A DNA stretch of 64,000 nt from JBHJGM01 sp964405825 (GCA_964405825.1 CAYOPI010000003.1:33574-97573), one strand, 5' to 3'. Shown: positions 23,588 to 33,123, numbered from the stretch's first letter. Numbers and translations are program-made. The notes: generated by a model from the letters alone, not told the origin.

Positions 23588-25354
23588 CTAGCGGGCGTCG
23601 ACGGTGATGGATTCCTCGTCGGGGGTGAGGGTGATGAAAAACTCCTGACCCTCGACGGTGACGGTGTGGTTGCCGTGGAAGGCGCGGACTTCGAGCTGGC
23701 CGTCGGTGTCGACGGTGCCGCTGAACTGGGTCCACCACTCCTCGCGCAGGAGGCGATGGAGGGCGTCGCCGGCAGGCAGGCGGTTCCAGTCCTCGTCCCA
23801 GAGGGCGGCGTCCTGGTTCCATTTGACGGTGTCCCAGACACCCCAGAGGGTCATGGCGTGCACGGCGGGGTGGGCAAAGCCGATGCGCATGCCGCGCTCA
23901 AGGGCGACGGCGCGCTCCTGATCGTCGGCCACGACGTAATCGAGTTCGGAGAGGTGCAGGGGCAGGCCGAGTTCGCTGACGCGGTCGAAGGCGTCCCAGG
24001 CGTGCTCGAGGCGGACCTCGCCGTTGGTGCGGTACTGCAGGCCGACAGAGGTCAGCGGCACGCCCATTTCGAGGAGTTCCTCGGCGATTTCGATGTACTC
24101 ATCGATGGCGGCATGGGTGATGATGTTGAACTCGTTGAGGGCGAGGCCGGCGTCGGGGTCGGCCGCGAGCATGGAACTGATCATGTCGTAGACGATGTCG
24201 CCCATGCGGAAGCGGTAGTACTTGTGGTGGACGATCTCGTTGAGAAAGTCGTACTCGTCGACGCGGCCCTTGTAACGCTCGGCAATGCGGTAGCCGTGCT
24301 GGCGGATGACCGTACGCAGGTCGTTGTCGTCCATCGCCTTTTGCCAGGGGCGGATGCGCCCGTGCACGTCGCTGCCCCAGAAGACGGTGTGGGCCTGCAC
24401 GTACATGTTGTTTTCGTTGGCCCACTCGATCGCGCGATCGGTGCGCTCAATGTCGTATTCGTCGAAGTCGCCCTGGACGGCGGACCAGTACAGGGTAGCC
24501 GGCGTGACCGAGTTGAAGTACTCCCGCGTGAGCGCGAGCAGGCGTTCGGAGTCCTCCCTGGTGAAAGGTTTGGCTGAGAAGTCCTCGCGCAGAATGGTGG
24601 AGGGGATGTTGACGCCGAAGCGGAAGTGGTGGCGCGTCTGCTGCACGGAGACGTTTGCGCCCGGAGCGGCGAGGACGCGGACCATGCCGGTGCGGTGCTC
24701 CTGGATAAGCGGGTCGGTGATTTCGCGCAGGGTCGGCTGGCGTGGAACCTCGGCCAGAAGTCGGGCGTCCTCGATGGAGAGACCGGTGATGTCGAGACGG
24801 TCACCCTTTCCTTCCGGGAAGACGCCGCGCATGTAGTAGACGTGGACGACGGCGGGACCGGCAGGGGCCTCGAACTCGAGGTCGTGGGATGCCGGATTGA
24901 AGGCAAAGACAGTGAACTTGCGCTCGAAGAGGCCTTCGTTGTCGAGGTTGCGGACCTCCAGTTGCAGGCGCGGGTAGCCGCCCTTGGAGGGGATGCCGCC
25001 GGCGTGTACGGTGATGCGCTGGGTGCCGCCGGACTCAAAGACAACCCACTCGGCCAGTCCCCCGTAGTCGACGTAGCGGAGGGCGCCGCCGTAAATCTCC
25101 TCGCCGCGGTTGAGGTGCTGGCGGGCCTGGGACGGGAGCACCTTGAGCCAGCCCTCGCGGCCTTGCGGGGCCGGCTCGGAAAAGGCGAGCGCTTTGCCCG
25201 GAAGCGGAACGGGCTCCGGCACGAACAGCTGCATCGGCAGGGGGACCTCTTCGCGATCGAGGTCGACGTACTCATCGAAGAGGTACCAGCCGACGGTGGA
25301 GAGGACAGCGCCAGCCACCGCGGCAAGCAGCAGGGGAAAACAGCGTAAGGGCAT
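23588..25354 (-). CDS. Glycoside hydrolase family 10 (endo-1,4-beta-xylanase-like), membrane-anchored or exported
   Basis: 588 residues from the ATG at 25354 (MPLRCFPLLLAAVAG); a TTG nine codons upstream is less likely. The N terminus is a signal or anchor (about 5-27). A region of about 200 residues with a beta-sandwich look follows and may be a carbohydrate-binding part. The GH10 barrel then shows RHHFRFGVNIPS, AHTVFWGSDVH, the acid/base YDFLNEIVHHKYY (Glu373) and the nucleophile HLSELDYVV (Glu470). GH10 enzymes cut xylan chains by retaining hydrolysis. No sugar transporter or other glycosidase is adjacent, so its role in polymer use is inferred. Confidence 0.88.
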   Translation of the reverse strand: MPLRCFPLLLAAVAGAVLSTVGWYLFDEYVDLDREEVPLPMQLFVPEPVPLPGKALAFSEPAPQGREGWLKVLPSQARQHLNRGEEIYGGALRYVDYGGLAEWVVFESGGTQRITVHAGGIPSKGGYPRLQLEVRNLDNEGLFERKFTVFAFNPASHDLEFEAPAGPAVVHVYYMRGVFPEGKGDRLDITGLSIEDARLLAEVPRQPTLREITDPLIQEHRTGMVRVLAAPGANVSVQQTRHHFRFGVNIPSTILREDFSAKPFTREDSERLLALTREYFNSVTPATLYWSAVQGDFDEYDIERTDRAIEWANENNMYVQAHTVFWGSDVHGRIRPWQKAMDDNDLRTVIRQHGYRIAERYKGRVDEYDFLNEIVHHKYYRFRMGDIVYDMISSMLAADPDAGLALNEFNIITHAAIDEYIEIAEELLEMGVPLTSVGLQYRTNGEVRLEHAWDAFDRVSELGLPLHLSELDYVVADDQERAVALERGMRIGFAHPAVHAMTLWGVWDTVKWNQDAALWDEDWNRLPAGDALHRLLREEWWTQFSGTVDTDGQLEVRAFHGNHTVTVEGQEFFITLTPDEESITVDAR

Positions 25355-25403
25355 GAAGTGTCTATCAGGTATCGGCACCAACGCCTGTCAACCAAGCCCC
25401 GGC

Positions 25404-26564
25404 TCAAATCTCGCGGGGCAGGCGGTCGATGATGGCGTCGTCGTTGGCGTGGATGATGGCCTGGTCGCGCGAGATGAAGCCGCGCATGTACAGGTCGATG
25501 AGCGCCTGCTCCATAGTGATCATGCCGTCGCGGTTGCGCGTTTCCATCATGGAGTAAATCTGGTGCCAGTTGCCGGTGCGGATGAGGTTGCCCAGGCCCG
25601 TAACGTTGCGCAGGACCTCCATCGCCACGCAGCGCCCCGGGCCGTCGCGCATGGGAATCAGCTTCTGGCCGACAACGTAGCTGAGGCTGAACGAGAGCTG
25701 GGTGGAAAGCTCCTTGTTGCGCTCGGGCGGGAACATGTCGAGGATGCGCGTGATGGCACCCACGCAGTTGCGCGTGTGCAGGGTGGAAAAGACCAGGTGA
25801 CCGGTCTCAGCAGCGGTCAGGGCGAGGCCGGCGGTCTCGGGGTCACGCATTTCGCCGACGTAGATGACGTCGGGGTTTTCGCGCAGGATGCTGTACAGGC
25901 CGGCGGAAAAACTGCGGGCGTGCGTGCCGACTTCGCGCTGGGAGACGAGCGCGGTCTGGGAGTGGAAGACGAACTCGACGGGGTCCTCCAGGGTGATGAC
26001 GCGGACGGGGCGGGTGCGGTTGATCTCGTTGAGCAGGCTGGCGATGGTGGTGGACTTGCCGCTGCCGGTGATGCCCGTGAGCAGGACCAGGCCCTGCTTG
26101 GCGTGGACCATGTCCTGCCAGATCTCGTCGGAGGGGAAACCCAGCTCGCCGGGTGCGGGAACCGACGGGGTGAGCAGGCGGATGACCGCGGCCGGCCCGT
26201 CGCGGTCGCGAAAGACGTTCAGGCGAAAGTTGTAGTGGCCGTTGGGCAGCTCGTAGCCGGCATCGACATCGGCCATCGGGTCGGTGCGCAGCATCTCAAT
26301 CTGCTCGGGGCTGAGCAGGGGAAAGACAAGCTTCTCGATCATGGGGGCATCGAGGTTGGCACCGTCGGGTACGGTTTCAAGGTCGTCGTCGAGGCGGAAG
26401 CGCACGGGGTGGCCGACCTTGAAATGGAAGTCGGAAATGCGGGGCAGACCGTTGGCCATGTAGTCCTCGTGCACAGCGCTTTCGAGGAGCTCGTTGATGC
26501 TGAGGGTGTGCTCGCCGGCGGGGTAAACGGAGGCGTCGGGGTCGAAGGACTCGGTCTGGCTCAT
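25404..26564 (-). CDS. PilT-like type IV pilus retraction / secretion ATPase
   Basis: 386 residues. It belongs to the GspE/PilT hexameric ATPase superfamily. Walker A is TGITGSGKST, the Asp box is ITLEDPVEFVF, Walker B is NPDVIYVGEMRDPETA, and the His box is TGHLVFSTLHT. The C-terminal AIRNL-like helix region of classical PilT is not clearly present; the end instead reads MTMEQALIDLYMRGFISRDQ, as in PilT/PilU relatives. No other pilus gene is in the window. It lies 49 bp upstream of the GH10 gene on the same strand. PilT versus PilU cannot be decided. Confidence 0.85.
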   Translation of the reverse strand: MSQTESFDPDASVYPAGEHTLSINELLESAVHEDYMANGLPRISDFHFKVGHPVRFRLDDDLETVPDGANLDAPMIEKLVFPLLSPEQIEMLRTDPMADVDAGYELPNGHYNFRLNVFRDRDGPAAVIRLLTPSVPAPGELGFPSDEIWQDMVHAKQGLVLLTGITGSGKSTTIASLLNEINRTRPVRVITLEDPVEFVFHSQTALVSQREVGTHARSFSAGLYSILRENPDVIYVGEMRDPETAGLALTAAETGHLVFSTLHTRNCVGAITRILDMFPPERNKELSTQLSFSLSYVVGQKLIPMRDGPGRCVAMEVLRNVTGLGNLIRTGNWHQIYSMMETRNRDGMITMEQALIDLYMRGFISRDQAIIHANDDAIIDRLPREI

Positions 26565-26638
26565 GGGAAGGGTAAGGGTGCAGAGCTTACGCCAGCGCCC
26601 GCCGGGGTGTGAAGCGCGAAAGTGGGGGCGCGGACGCG

Positions 26639-27364
26639 CTAGGCCGTGGCAACGACCGGCTCAGGGAATTCATCGTAGGTGCGATCATTCAGGTCGCGCC
26701 CGAAGCGGTGCTTTTGCACCCCACCCCACTGCTTGAAAAAGAACGCAACCGCACCGGCTTCGCACTTCTGTCGGATTTCGTGGACCCACTCTTCCTTCAT
26801 CGGGCGGGCACCCGGACCGGACTCGCCCCCAACGATCACCCAGTGGATACCCGCCACATCCAGCGCCTTCAGGGAACCGATGAGGGGCTCACAGGAAAGG
26901 AAGCGAACGCGCGCGGGGACGGCCCGCAGGTGTTCGACACGTTCAAGGACGCGCTCATCCTCCACACTGACACCCATCCAGACGTTGGGGGACCAATCTA
27001 TCTCGTGGGCAAGTTCGGTGAGTCGTTCGCTACGCTTGGTCAACACCTGAAACTGATGCTGCGGACACTCATTCATGGTCTGGAACGCACGCCGGATGAA
27101 GGCGTCCGGCACATCACGGTGAAAGAGATCGGACATGGAGTTGACGAAGATCTTCCGTGGCTTCTTCCAGCGTCTGGGGACGTTCAGGAGGTCCTCATGG
27201 AGGGTGAGGTCGAAACCATTTTCGTAGCGCCGATTGCCCATCGCGTGGAGCCGGTGGGCCATGCGGGCGGCGTAGCAGTGTTTGCATCCCGCACTAATCC
27301 TGGTGCAACCCGTCACCGGGTTCCAGGTCATCTCAGTCCATTCGATGTGAGAGTTTGCAGGCAT
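26639..27364 (-). CDS. Three-Cys-motif protein (phage Gp37/Gp68 family, DUF5131)
   Basis: 241 residues. The opening SHIEWTEMTWNPVTGCTRIS followed by AGCKHCYAARM is the hallmark of the Gp37/Gp68 family. The three cysteines are Cys20, Cys27 and Cys30 (C-x6-C-x2-C), resembling a variant radical-SAM cluster site. Further conserved parts are IFVNSMSDLFH, QVLTKRSERL, WMGVSVEDE, SCEPLIGSL, VIVGGESGPGARPM and FFFKQWGG. The reaction is unknown. It starts 2 bp after the end of the TcmP gene, the standard pairing for this family. Unlike TcmP it is intact here. Confidence 0.9.
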   Translation of the reverse strand: MPANSHIEWTEMTWNPVTGCTRISAGCKHCYAARMAHRLHAMGNRRYENGFDLTLHEDLLNVPRRWKKPRKIFVNSMSDLFHRDVPDAFIRRAFQTMNECPQHQFQVLTKRSERLTELAHEIDWSPNVWMGVSVEDERVLERVEHLRAVPARVRFLSCEPLIGSLKALDVAGIHWVIVGGESGPGARPMKEEWVHEIRQKCEAGAVAFFFKQWGGVQKHRFGRDLNDRTYDEFPEPVVATA

Positions 27365-27366
27365 AG

Positions 27367-28236
27367 CTAAAGCTGCAGCACGTCCTCAGCGATCCTGACG
27401 GCCGTGGAAGCGCCCTTGGGATTAGAGGCACCGAAGCAGAACATAAACATCGGGCTGCCGGATGAATTCTTCAGGATCTCAGGGTTCCTTGCGACGCCCA
27501 GAAAGACCGACTCCAACCTTTCCTGCACAAACACTTCCATAGACTTGAACGTTGCAGCCTTGGAAAGCTCTTCTTGCTCAAAATCCAGCAATCTTTGTGG
27601 ATCCTCCTGGTAAAAGCGCTCTCGCCATGAAGTGGTGCCCAGGGTTCGGTCCAATCGCTCCTGAAAGGTTGGCGGAGGCAGGCCCCTTTTGGTTAAGAGG
27701 CGGTTGAGCCCCATGCCAAGAGGGAAAAGGTACCAGACGTCTGCGGCTCCGGTTTCAGCCAGACGCTGCAAGGTGGTCCAATCGACAGACATTCCGTAGG
27801 GGTCCAGCAGCACAAGCATCCGCCACCTGGTCCAATCGTACGTCGCACAGATTTGGACGGCTTTCTGGTTGAAGTCGCCACTGAGCACTCGAGCATCGAG
27901 TTTCCTGTGCGAGTTCACTGTGTCTCTGAGCTCCCTGGCAAATGCTGGATTGCTCTCGATGAAGCGGTAAGCGGTGAATCCCGGGGAAGCGGCCAGAGCG
28001 ACCCGTGCGGAACCTTGGATGAATCCCTGTGGGCCGCTGTCGGCCAGTTCAGGAAAGAGATGGCCCACCTTTTTCTTGTCTACGTAGATACGCCCACTTC
28101 CCGCAAAGCCATCGAGGTAGAGTGTCTTCAGATTTCGTGCTCTCTCGTTGCGATGGAAAATGGTTTAGTAGGCCTTGAGATACTTCTCAAAGCTGTTGAG
28201 CTTCTGCGCTGTCCAATCTCCACCATAGGACTGCAT
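27367..28236 (-). pseudogene. Three-Cys-motif partner protein TcmP, interrupted by an in-frame TAA
   Basis: From the ATG at 28236 the frame reads MQSYGGDWTAQKLNSFEKYL and KAY, then an in-frame TAA at 28165-28167. After the stop the frame continues as TIFHRNERARNLKTLYLDGF and AGSGRIYV, then runs open to 27367. The WT..KL...YLKAY opening and the LDGFAGSG motif are those of TcmP (about 290 residues). No ATG, GTG or TTG lies between the stop and the LDGFAGSG motif; the first usable start, GTG at 28068, would lose that motif. The gene is therefore probably inactive unless the stop is an assembly error. GC is about 53% in a sampled line, below the flanks. Confidence 0.85.
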
Positions 28237-28283
28237 AAAAATACACTGTACATTTGAGCATAAAAACACAAGAGGAAAGATTC

Positions 28284-30152
28284 ATGTCCACGACTGCGCC
28301 CGAGACGCACGAATTCCAGGCCGAGGTGAAGCAGGTGCTCGATATCGTCGTGCACTCGCTGTACACCGATAAAGAGATTTTCATTCGCGAGTTGATCTCC
28401 AACGCCTCCGATGCGCTGGAGAAGCTGCGGCACCTGCAACTGACCCAGCAGGCGGTCTTTGACGACAACCTGGGGCTGGAGCTGTCGCTGACCTCCGACG
28501 ACAACGCCGGCACGCTGACGATTCAGGACTTTGGCGTGGGGATGACGCGCGAGGAACTGGTCGAGAACCTGGGCACGATTGCGCACTCGGGCTCGAAGGC
28601 TTTTTTGAAGGCGCTGCAGGAGAGCGGGGGGGACCGCAACGACAACCTGATCGGGCAGTTCGGGGTGGGCTTCTACAGTGTGTTCATGGTGGCGGACTCG
28701 GTGAAGGTCTTCACGCGCACGTGGAAACCCGAGGGCGAGGGGCTGGTCTGGAGCAGCGACGGTTCGGGCAGTTACACCATCGAGCCGGCCGAGGGGCTGC
28801 GCCGCGGGACGAAGATCGTGGTGACGCTGAAGGCCGAGGAGAAGGAGTTCGCGCGCGACCACCGCGTGAAGCAGATCGTGGAGCAGTACTCGCGTTTTGT
28901 GCAGTTCCCGATCGCGCTCAACGGCGAGGCGGTCAACACGATGCAGGCGCTGTGGCTGCGCTCGAAGAACGAAGTCAAGGAGGAGGAGTACAAGGAGTTT
29001 TACAAATACCAGGCGCATGCGAGCGAGGACCCGTTCGACTGGTTCCACTTCAGTGCGGATGCGCCGCTGGCGATCAACGCGCTGGTCTACATCCCCGCCA
29101 GCAACCCCGAGCGCATGGGCTTCGGGCGGACCGACCCCGGCGTGGGGCTGTATTGCCGGAAGGTGCTGATCGACGCCAGCCCGGACAAGCTGCTGCCGGA
29201 GTGGTGCCGCTTCTTGAAGGGTGTGGTGGACAGCGCCGACCTGCCGCTGAACATCTCGCGCGAGTCGATGCAGGACAGCGCGCTGGTGCAGAAACTCGGG
29301 CGGGTGATCACCAAGCGCTTCCTCAAGCACCTGGACGATTTGGCCAGGAAGGACGCCGAGCGCTACGCAACGTTCTTCCAGCAGTTCGGGCACTACCTGA
29401 AGGAAGGGATCGTCAACGACTTCAACAACAAGGACGCGATCGCACCCTTGCTACGGTATGAAAGCAGCGCGACCAAGGCCGGCGAATTGACCAGCCTGCA
29501 GGCGTACGTCGATCGGATGAAGCCCGAGCAGCAGGCCATCTACACGCTCTCAGGGCCCAGCCGAAGCGCGCTGGAGAGCGGCCCCTATCTGGAGGCCTTT
29601 CAGGCGCGGGGCCTGGAGGTGTTGTTCTTCTACGAGCCGATCGACGACTTTACCGTGAACCACCTGGGACGCTTCGCCGAGAAGGAGTTCGCGAGCGCGG
29701 ATCAGGCCGACATCGATCTGGGCAAGGCCGACAGCGAACCCGAAGGCGAAGCCCTGGAGCGCGAGCAGGTCGAGGCGTTGTGCGGCTGGCTCAAGGAGAC
29801 CCTTGGCGAGGCGAAGGTTTCGCGCGTGGCGGCTTCCGATCGGCTGGTGGGCAGCCCGGCGGTTGCGTTGAACGCGGACAAGCTCATGTCCACGTCGATG
29901 CGAAAGCTGATGCAGGCGATGCAGGGCGAAGGGGCGGAGCCGCTGCCGCCGCCGGCCGTCAACCTGGAGATCAATCCGCGCCATGGGCTGATCCGTAACC
30001 TGGCGTCGCTGAAGGACGGTGAGCCCGAATTGGCACGGCTGGTGGCGCAACAGCTGCACGACAATGCGCTGGCTGCCGCCGGTATGCTGGAGGACCCGCG
30101 GGCGATGGTCGGGCGCGTCTACGAGTTGCTGGAGCGCGTCAGCCGCGGTTAG
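28284..30152 (+). CDS. htpG: Chaperone protein HtpG (bacterial Hsp90)
   Basis: 622 residues from the ATG at 28284, with GAGGA about 8 bases upstream; a TTG 10 codons earlier was rejected. HtpG is the ATP-dependent Hsp90 chaperone. The GHKL nucleotide site shows ELISNASDALEKLR, DFGVGMTREEL and GQFGVGFYSVFMV. The middle domain carries LPLNISRESMQ. The C-terminal dimerisation region ends MVGRVYELLERVS. It is convergent with the next gene, leaving only 9 bp between stop codons. The AT-rich stretch before it, shared with the TcmP gene, probably contains its promoter. Confidence 0.97.
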   Translation: MSTTAPETHEFQAEVKQVLDIVVHSLYTDKEIFIRELISNASDALEKLRHLQLTQQAVFDDNLGLELSLTSDDNAGTLTIQDFGVGMTREELVENLGTIAHSGSKAFLKALQESGGDRNDNLIGQFGVGFYSVFMVADSVKVFTRTWKPEGEGLVWSSDGSGSYTIEPAEGLRRGTKIVVTLKAEEKEFARDHRVKQIVEQYSRFVQFPIALNGEAVNTMQALWLRSKNEVKEEEYKEFYKYQAHASEDPFDWFHFSADAPLAINALVYIPASNPERMGFGRTDPGVGLYCRKVLIDASPDKLLPEWCRFLKGVVDSADLPLNISRESMQDSALVQKLGRVITKRFLKHLDDLARKDAERYATFFQQFGHYLKEGIVNDFNNKDAIAPLLRYESSATKAGELTSLQAYVDRMKPEQQAIYTLSGPSRSALESGPYLEAFQARGLEVLFFYEPIDDFTVNHLGRFAEKEFASADQADIDLGKADSEPEGEALEREQVEALCGWLKETLGEAKVSRVAASDRLVGSPAVALNADKLMSTSMRKLMQAMQGEGAEPLPPPAVNLEINPRHGLIRNLASLKDGEPELARLVAQQLHDNALAAAGMLEDPRAMVGRVYELLERVSRG

Positions 30153-30161
30153 GCAAGCGGC

Positions 30162-30329
30162 CTACTCCTGGCCGGCGAACTTGAGCAGCAGCACAATCAT
30201 CGGCACCAGGACAAAGGCACCCGTGATGGCGTAAAGGATCATCAGATCGCGCTGAGCCCGGCGCTGCGTTTCGGGATCAACCGGCGCCTCGTCTGGCGCT
30301 TCGTCGGGAGATGGTTCGTCCTGAGGCAT
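30162..30329 (-). CDS. Small single-pass membrane protein
   Basis: 55 residues from the ATG at 30329. An acidic Pro/Glu/Asp N terminus (MPQDEPSPDEAPDEAPVD) and a basic QRRAQRD stretch precede one membrane helix (ILYAITGAFVLVPMIVLLL). It starts 10 bp after the stop of the SUMF1-like gene, so the two are probably one transcript. No family is recognised. Confidence 0.6.
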   Translation of the reverse strand: MPQDEPSPDEAPDEAPVDPETQRRAQRDLMILYAITGAFVLVPMIVLLLKFAGQE

Positions 30330-30339
30330 CGGCCCGCGG

Positions 30340-32148
30340 CTACTGCCTGAGCGCGGCGGTGGACTCCGACTCCTCGGCCCATTCCACGGCGAAGCGGAAG
30401 CCGATGAAGCGGGTGCGCTCGCCGCGGCCACGGGATTCCTCGGGCAACTGCAGGAGAGTGTCGGTGGTGTCGACCGCGCTGCCCCCAATGACAAGCACCT
30501 CGTTGCCCACAACGCCTTCGCGCGGCTGAATCCACTCGGCCACGTTGCCCAGCAGGTCGTGGAAGCCGGCAGCGTTGGGCTGGCTCGTCTCCACTTTCTG
30601 GATACGCCCGCGGGAGTTGGTCAGGTTCCAGGAGATGGAGTCCAGGTTGGTACTGGTGCCGGCGTCGCGGGGGTCGGCGCTGATGTAACGCAGGCTGCCC
30701 AGGGCTGAGCGGAACTCATCGCGCTTGGGCAGGCGCACGGGCCGGGCAAGGATCCAGCTCAGGCGTTCGCAGAAGCGCTCGGCCTCGGTCCAGGACAGCG
30801 CGTGGACGGGGAAATCGTCGCCGCGGGGCTCCTGGCTGGGGTTGTTGCGCATGACCGCGCTGTAGAGTGCCTGGGTGACCTCGTGGTCGAAGATGAAGAC
30901 GCCGTCGAAGTCGGGCACCGGGCGCAGATTCGAAACGATGTGCTGCTGCAGGAAGCCGAAGTTGCCGCGCAGCAGCTTGAGCACCTTCAGCCGGAGGATT
31001 TGCTCCTCGGTGATGACGCCGCTGTCGGGAAAGTCGGTGCGGAAGCGCTCGGCCTTGTCGGCCAACTCGCTGACCAGACGGCTGGCGCGGCTGACTTCGC
31101 CTGAGAGCAGCAGCTGGTCGAGCCGTTTGGAGTCGGCCAGGATCTCCTCGGCCAGATCGCGGCTCTTGGCCATCTGCATGGAGGTGAGCAGTTCGTTGGC
31201 ACGGTCGCGGGACTCGAAATCGCTGCGCGGGAAAGTGGTGTTGAGCTCGATCTGGGTCTCGTAGGCTTCGAGGTAGAGTTCGGCGGCCTCGAGTGATCGC
31301 TGGTTCTCTTCGAGCTCTTTGGCCTGAGCGACGAGGGCGTTGACCCTTTCGTGCAGGCCGGCGGACTTGAGCGACTCCAAATCGCCCTGCAGAGCGATGA
31401 CCTTGCCGTGGTTGGAGGTGGTGGCGCTGCCGGCCTTTGCCATGATGGCGCGGTGCTTGTCGACGGCCAGGGTAAGGTTGGCGATGGCATCGGACCAGCG
31501 TTCCTCGGCGCGGGCCAGAGCGGCGGCTTGCTCGAAGGCGGCAGCTTCGCGGCGCAGGGGAGCGACCTCGATGTTGACGATGCGAGCACGCAGGTTGGCC
31601 TCCTTTTCCAGGTCCTGATACACGCTCAGGCCGTAGTGGTCGTTGATGTCGTTCTGCAGCTCAAGCGCTTCCTTGAGCTTGCGCGTGATCGCTTCCTTGT
31701 CGCCCTCGCCATCCTCCAGGACGGCGACGTCGTTGAGCAGTCGTTCGATGCGGCGGTTCATGGGAAAGGACCGGGCGTTGTGCTCGAGCTTGCGCAGGTC
31801 GCTCAGCCGCAGCACGTCGGACTGGAAGAAATCGCGGCGCGCGTTGTAACGCTCCTGCAGGATGACGGCGCGCTGGATTTTGCGCATGTCGGCATCGGTA
31901 ATGTTGCCCAGTTCCCAGGCCGAAAGGAATTCGCCTTCGAGCTGCGCCACCTCGGCCAGGAGGGCCTCCTCGGACATCTCCTCGTCATTGAGGATAATGG
32001 CGGACTCGGGCACGGGCGCGGGCTGCAGGCGCTCGGTCAGGTAATAGACCGCGCCGAGCGTGCCGCCGACCAGAAAGATCACCAGAAAGAAGCGGAAGGG
32101 CTTCTTGAACCGGCTGAAAAAACCGCGCGTCTCCTCTTCAAACGGCAT
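30340..32148 (-). CDS. Membrane-anchored protein with SUMF1/formylglycine-generating-enzyme-like domain
   Basis: 602 residues from the ATG at 32148. A membrane helix (about 18-37) is followed by about 350 residues of charged, helical, coiled-coil-like sequence. The C-terminal domain has the FGE-sulfatase pattern: PVHALSWTEAERFCERL, RLPKRDEF, HDLLGNVAEW and FIGFRFAVEW. The usual RGGSW is changed to IGGSAVD, and the two copper-binding cysteines of true formylglycine-generating enzymes are not seen. The domain is therefore probably a binding module and not an active oxidase. An in-frame upstream extension to 33180 runs antisense through tyrA and is rejected. It may be an envelope scaffold or sensor. 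Confidence 0.75.
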   Translation of the reverse strand: MPFEEETRGFFSRFKKPFRFFLVIFLVGGTLGAVYYLTERLQPAPVPESAIILNDEEMSEEALLAEVAQLEGEFLSAWELGNITDADMRKIQRAVILQERYNARRDFFQSDVLRLSDLRKLEHNARSFPMNRRIERLLNDVAVLEDGEGDKEAITRKLKEALELQNDINDHYGLSVYQDLEKEANLRARIVNIEVAPLRREAAAFEQAAALARAEERWSDAIANLTLAVDKHRAIMAKAGSATTSNHGKVIALQGDLESLKSAGLHERVNALVAQAKELEENQRSLEAAELYLEAYETQIELNTTFPRSDFESRDRANELLTSMQMAKSRDLAEEILADSKRLDQLLLSGEVSRASRLVSELADKAERFRTDFPDSGVITEEQILRLKVLKLLRGNFGFLQQHIVSNLRPVPDFDGVFIFDHEVTQALYSAVMRNNPSQEPRGDDFPVHALSWTEAERFCERLSWILARPVRLPKRDEFRSALGSLRYISADPRDAGTSTNLDSISWNLTNSRGRIQKVETSQPNAAGFHDLLGNVAEWIQPREGVVGNEVLVIGGSAVDTTDTLLQLPEESRGRGERTRFIGFRFAVEWAEESESTAALRQ

Positions 32149-32268
32149 ACACGTTAAGCAACCAATTCGGCGTGGAGAGTCAAAAGCATAAGGGGGTGGT
32201 TCAGGCACACCGACAGGGCGCCGTGTAAAAGGTTCGACATTTCCGCGGGTGCCTAAAATCGTTTGCGG

Positions 32269-33123
32269 GTGTTCGAGCGTTTGACGATTCTGGGCGCCGG
32301 TCTGCTGGGCGGATCGGTGTTGTGGGCAGCGCGCGAAAAGGGGCTGTGCCGACAGACGGGCGCGTGGTCCCGCCGAGCGGAGACACGCGAGGCCTGCGCC
32401 CGAAAAGACTGGTGCCAAACGGTTTATGAAACGCCCGAAGACGCCGCGCGCGAGGCGGACCTGCTGCTGGTCTGCGTGCCGGTTGAGCGCATCGCCACGC
32501 TGGTCAAGCAGGTGGCCCCGCACCTGAAGCCGACCGCGATCCTCTCGGACGTCGGCAGCACGAAAGGAAAAATCTGCGCGGAGGTTCCGGCGCAGTTGAC
32601 CGAGGCGGGGGCGGCGTTCGTGGGGTCGCATCCCATGGCCGGTTCGGAGAAAACCGGTATTGAGTACGCACGAGCCGATCTGTTCCAGGGACGGCCGTGT
32701 TTTGTCACCCCGGTGGCGGACTCCGCGCCCCAAGCCACGCAGCAGCTGACGGAATTCTGGACGGGGCTGGGCATGCGCGTGCGCGAAGCCGATCCGGGGA
32801 CGCATGATGCGATCGTGGCGCACGTGAGTCATCTGCCGCATCTGGTTGCCTCGGCGCTGGCCGATGCGCTTTCGCAGACGCCGTCCGAATGGGCCGGGGC
32901 GAGCGGGCCCGGCCTGCGCGACACCACGCGGGTGGCCGGCGGCGACCCTGGCCTGTGGCTGGAGATTGTCCGGCAAAACCGCGAGGCGATCAGTGAGGCG
33001 TTGCGGGGTTTTTCCGGGGTCTTTGCAGGGCTCGCCCAGGCGGTCGAAAGAGGCGACGATGATGCGGTGAAGTCGGTATTGGAGCGGGGGCAGGTCTACC
33101 GCAAGCGTCTCGAAGGAGCTTGA
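32269..33123 (+). CDS. tyrA: Prephenate/arogenate dehydrogenase
   Basis: 284 residues from a GTG at 32269 (MFERLTILGAGLLGGSVL); a TTG two codons upstream is also possible. It oxidises and decarboxylates prephenate or arogenate on the way to tyrosine. The dinucleotide loop GAGLLGGS, the SDVGSTKG motif, the SHPMAGSEKTG catalytic segment and the HDAIVAHVSHLPH helix are all present. There is no chorismate mutase or ACT domain. It is followed with overlap by aroA and then cmk, an aromatic/nucleotide operon order seen in many bacteria. Confidence 0.92.
   Translation: MFERLTILGAGLLGGSVLWAAREKGLCRQTGAWSRRAETREACARKDWCQTVYETPEDAAREADLLLVCVPVERIATLVKQVAPHLKPTAILSDVGSTKGKICAEVPAQLTEAGAAFVGSHPMAGSEKTGIEYARADLFQGRPCFVTPVADSAPQATQQLTEFWTGLGMRVREADPGTHDAIVAHVSHLPHLVASALADALSQTPSEWAGASGPGLRDTTRVAGGDPGLWLEIVRQNREAISEALRGFSGVFAGLAQAVERGDDDAVKSVLERGQVYRKRLEGA

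Noticed and set aside
23242..28167. Both nonsense codons as one signature, such as C-to-T changes or stop-codon reassignment
   Set aside because: The codons differ (TGA and TAA), both are used as normal stops elsewhere in the window, and the original codons cannot be inferred with certainty.
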